Positions 63,613 to 64,000 of a DNA stretch of 64,000 nt are shown one piece after another. Each line of letters begins with the position of its first letter. Within the stretch, counting starts at the first letter, position 1. The position numbers and the translations under genes were made by a program. The stretch lies in contig VXBP01009037.1 in the NCBI GenBank assembly GCA_013400115.1, positions 310,001-374,000 on the forward strand, written 5' to 3'. Origin of the DNA: Rhinopomastus cyanomelas (taxonomy: Eukaryota; Chordata; Aves; Bucerotiformes; Rhinopomastidae). The notes under the pieces were generated by a model. It was not told where the DNA came from. It saw nothing but the letters and a program-made list of their open reading frames with translations, and did no database searches.

Positions 63613-64000
63613 GTAAATGGCCCTGCTGTCCTGCAGGGACTTACCAGTGCTGGTGTGTCCCGTGAGCTTGGAGCAGGACTGGGCTTTACTGCCTGCGCAG
63701 CGCCGTGGTCGGTCTGGGTCTGTCTCCCCTGCGACAGGAGGCTCGTGGCTGCCAGCCGGGGAGGAGAAGGTCGGCTGTGGGGCCGCAGTCAGGGTCCCAC
63801 AGGGGCTGACGGGTCTGACTGGGTGGGTTCGGTTGTGAGCACCGGCAGCCACTGGTTCCTGAGGGGATGGGGGTGCAGCCCTTGCTGCTCAGAGGGGCCG
63901 GGGAGCTGCCGTCAGCGGGGTGTCTGTGGCGCTGATAGTGAGTCAGGGACCGCGGGGCGAGTGGCCCTGGTGGGGACAGGTCCCCTCGGGAGCGGAGAAG
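63613..64000 (+). other. STK32C: STK32C intron 8 (start)
   Basis: GC-rich intron sequence up to the window end. No repeat or exon is recognised. Confidence 0.8.

Noticed and set aside
1..64000. CRISPR arrays, operons, phage or plasmid modules, tRNA and rRNA genes
   Set aside because: None seen; the gene structure and repeats are those of a vertebrate nuclear genome.

Overview
The window is vertebrate nuclear DNA, and most likely avian. The coding exons are short, have GT-AG splice sites and are spread over tens of kilobases. The dominant interspersed repeat is the CR1 LINE, recognisable by truncated 5' ends and 8-bp 3' tails of the ATTCTATG / ATTCTGTG type. CR1 is the characteristic LINE of birds and other sauropsids. 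Several dozen fragments in 64 kb is dense for a bird. High CR1 load is known in woodpeckers and relatives and in hornbill/hoopoe lineages, so such an order is my guess (inference only). GC is high and introns are compact, as on a small avian chromosome.

Two genes are firmly recognised. (1) The first coding exon of PWWP2B lies on the minus strand (5504-5646) in a CpG island with a perfect CRE. Everything to its left is the start of its intron 1. (2) STK32C (YANK3, a Ser/Thr kinase) lies on the plus strand. Its first exon is in a second CpG island at 23.6 kb, followed by a 26.9-kb intron 1, an 8.7-kb intron 2 and six more exons between 59.4 and 63.6 kb. The window ends in intron 8, so the C-terminal end of the kinase domain and the tail are missing. 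The two genes point away from each other. In human 10q26.3 LRRC27 sits between them; here only faint LRR-like and coiled-coil-like open segments on the minus strand (about 9.6, 14.1, 15.1 and 17.5 kb) could represent it.

Layout: 1-5503 PWWP2B intron 1, almost free of CR1; 5504-6000 PWWP2B promoter island; 6.8-21.0 kb CR1-rich intergenic DNA with the LRRC27 candidates; 21.55-21.86 kb an 18-bp minisatellite; 23.2-23.96 kb STK32C promoter island; 23.7-50.6 kb intron 1, with many CR1 copies, an inverted telomeric-repeat palindrome at 34.0 kb, an internal CpG-rich block at 40.6-41.4 kb, a 23-bp tandem array and a long polypyrimidine tract at 47.8-48.05 kb; 50.7-59.4 kb intron 2, with a 32-bp satellite-like array that has a three-unit higher-order structure; 59.4-64.0 kb the kinase exons, with CR1 sequence pressed against exons 3, 7 and 8.

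No operon, mobile DNA system, CRISPR array or other novel multi-gene system is visible. The most interesting items are the missing or eroded LRRC27, the apparent reading-frame interruption at the 5' end of STK32C, the head-to-head telomeric palindrome, the recurrent 75-bp tandem CR1 tails sharing one junction, and the tandem arrays.
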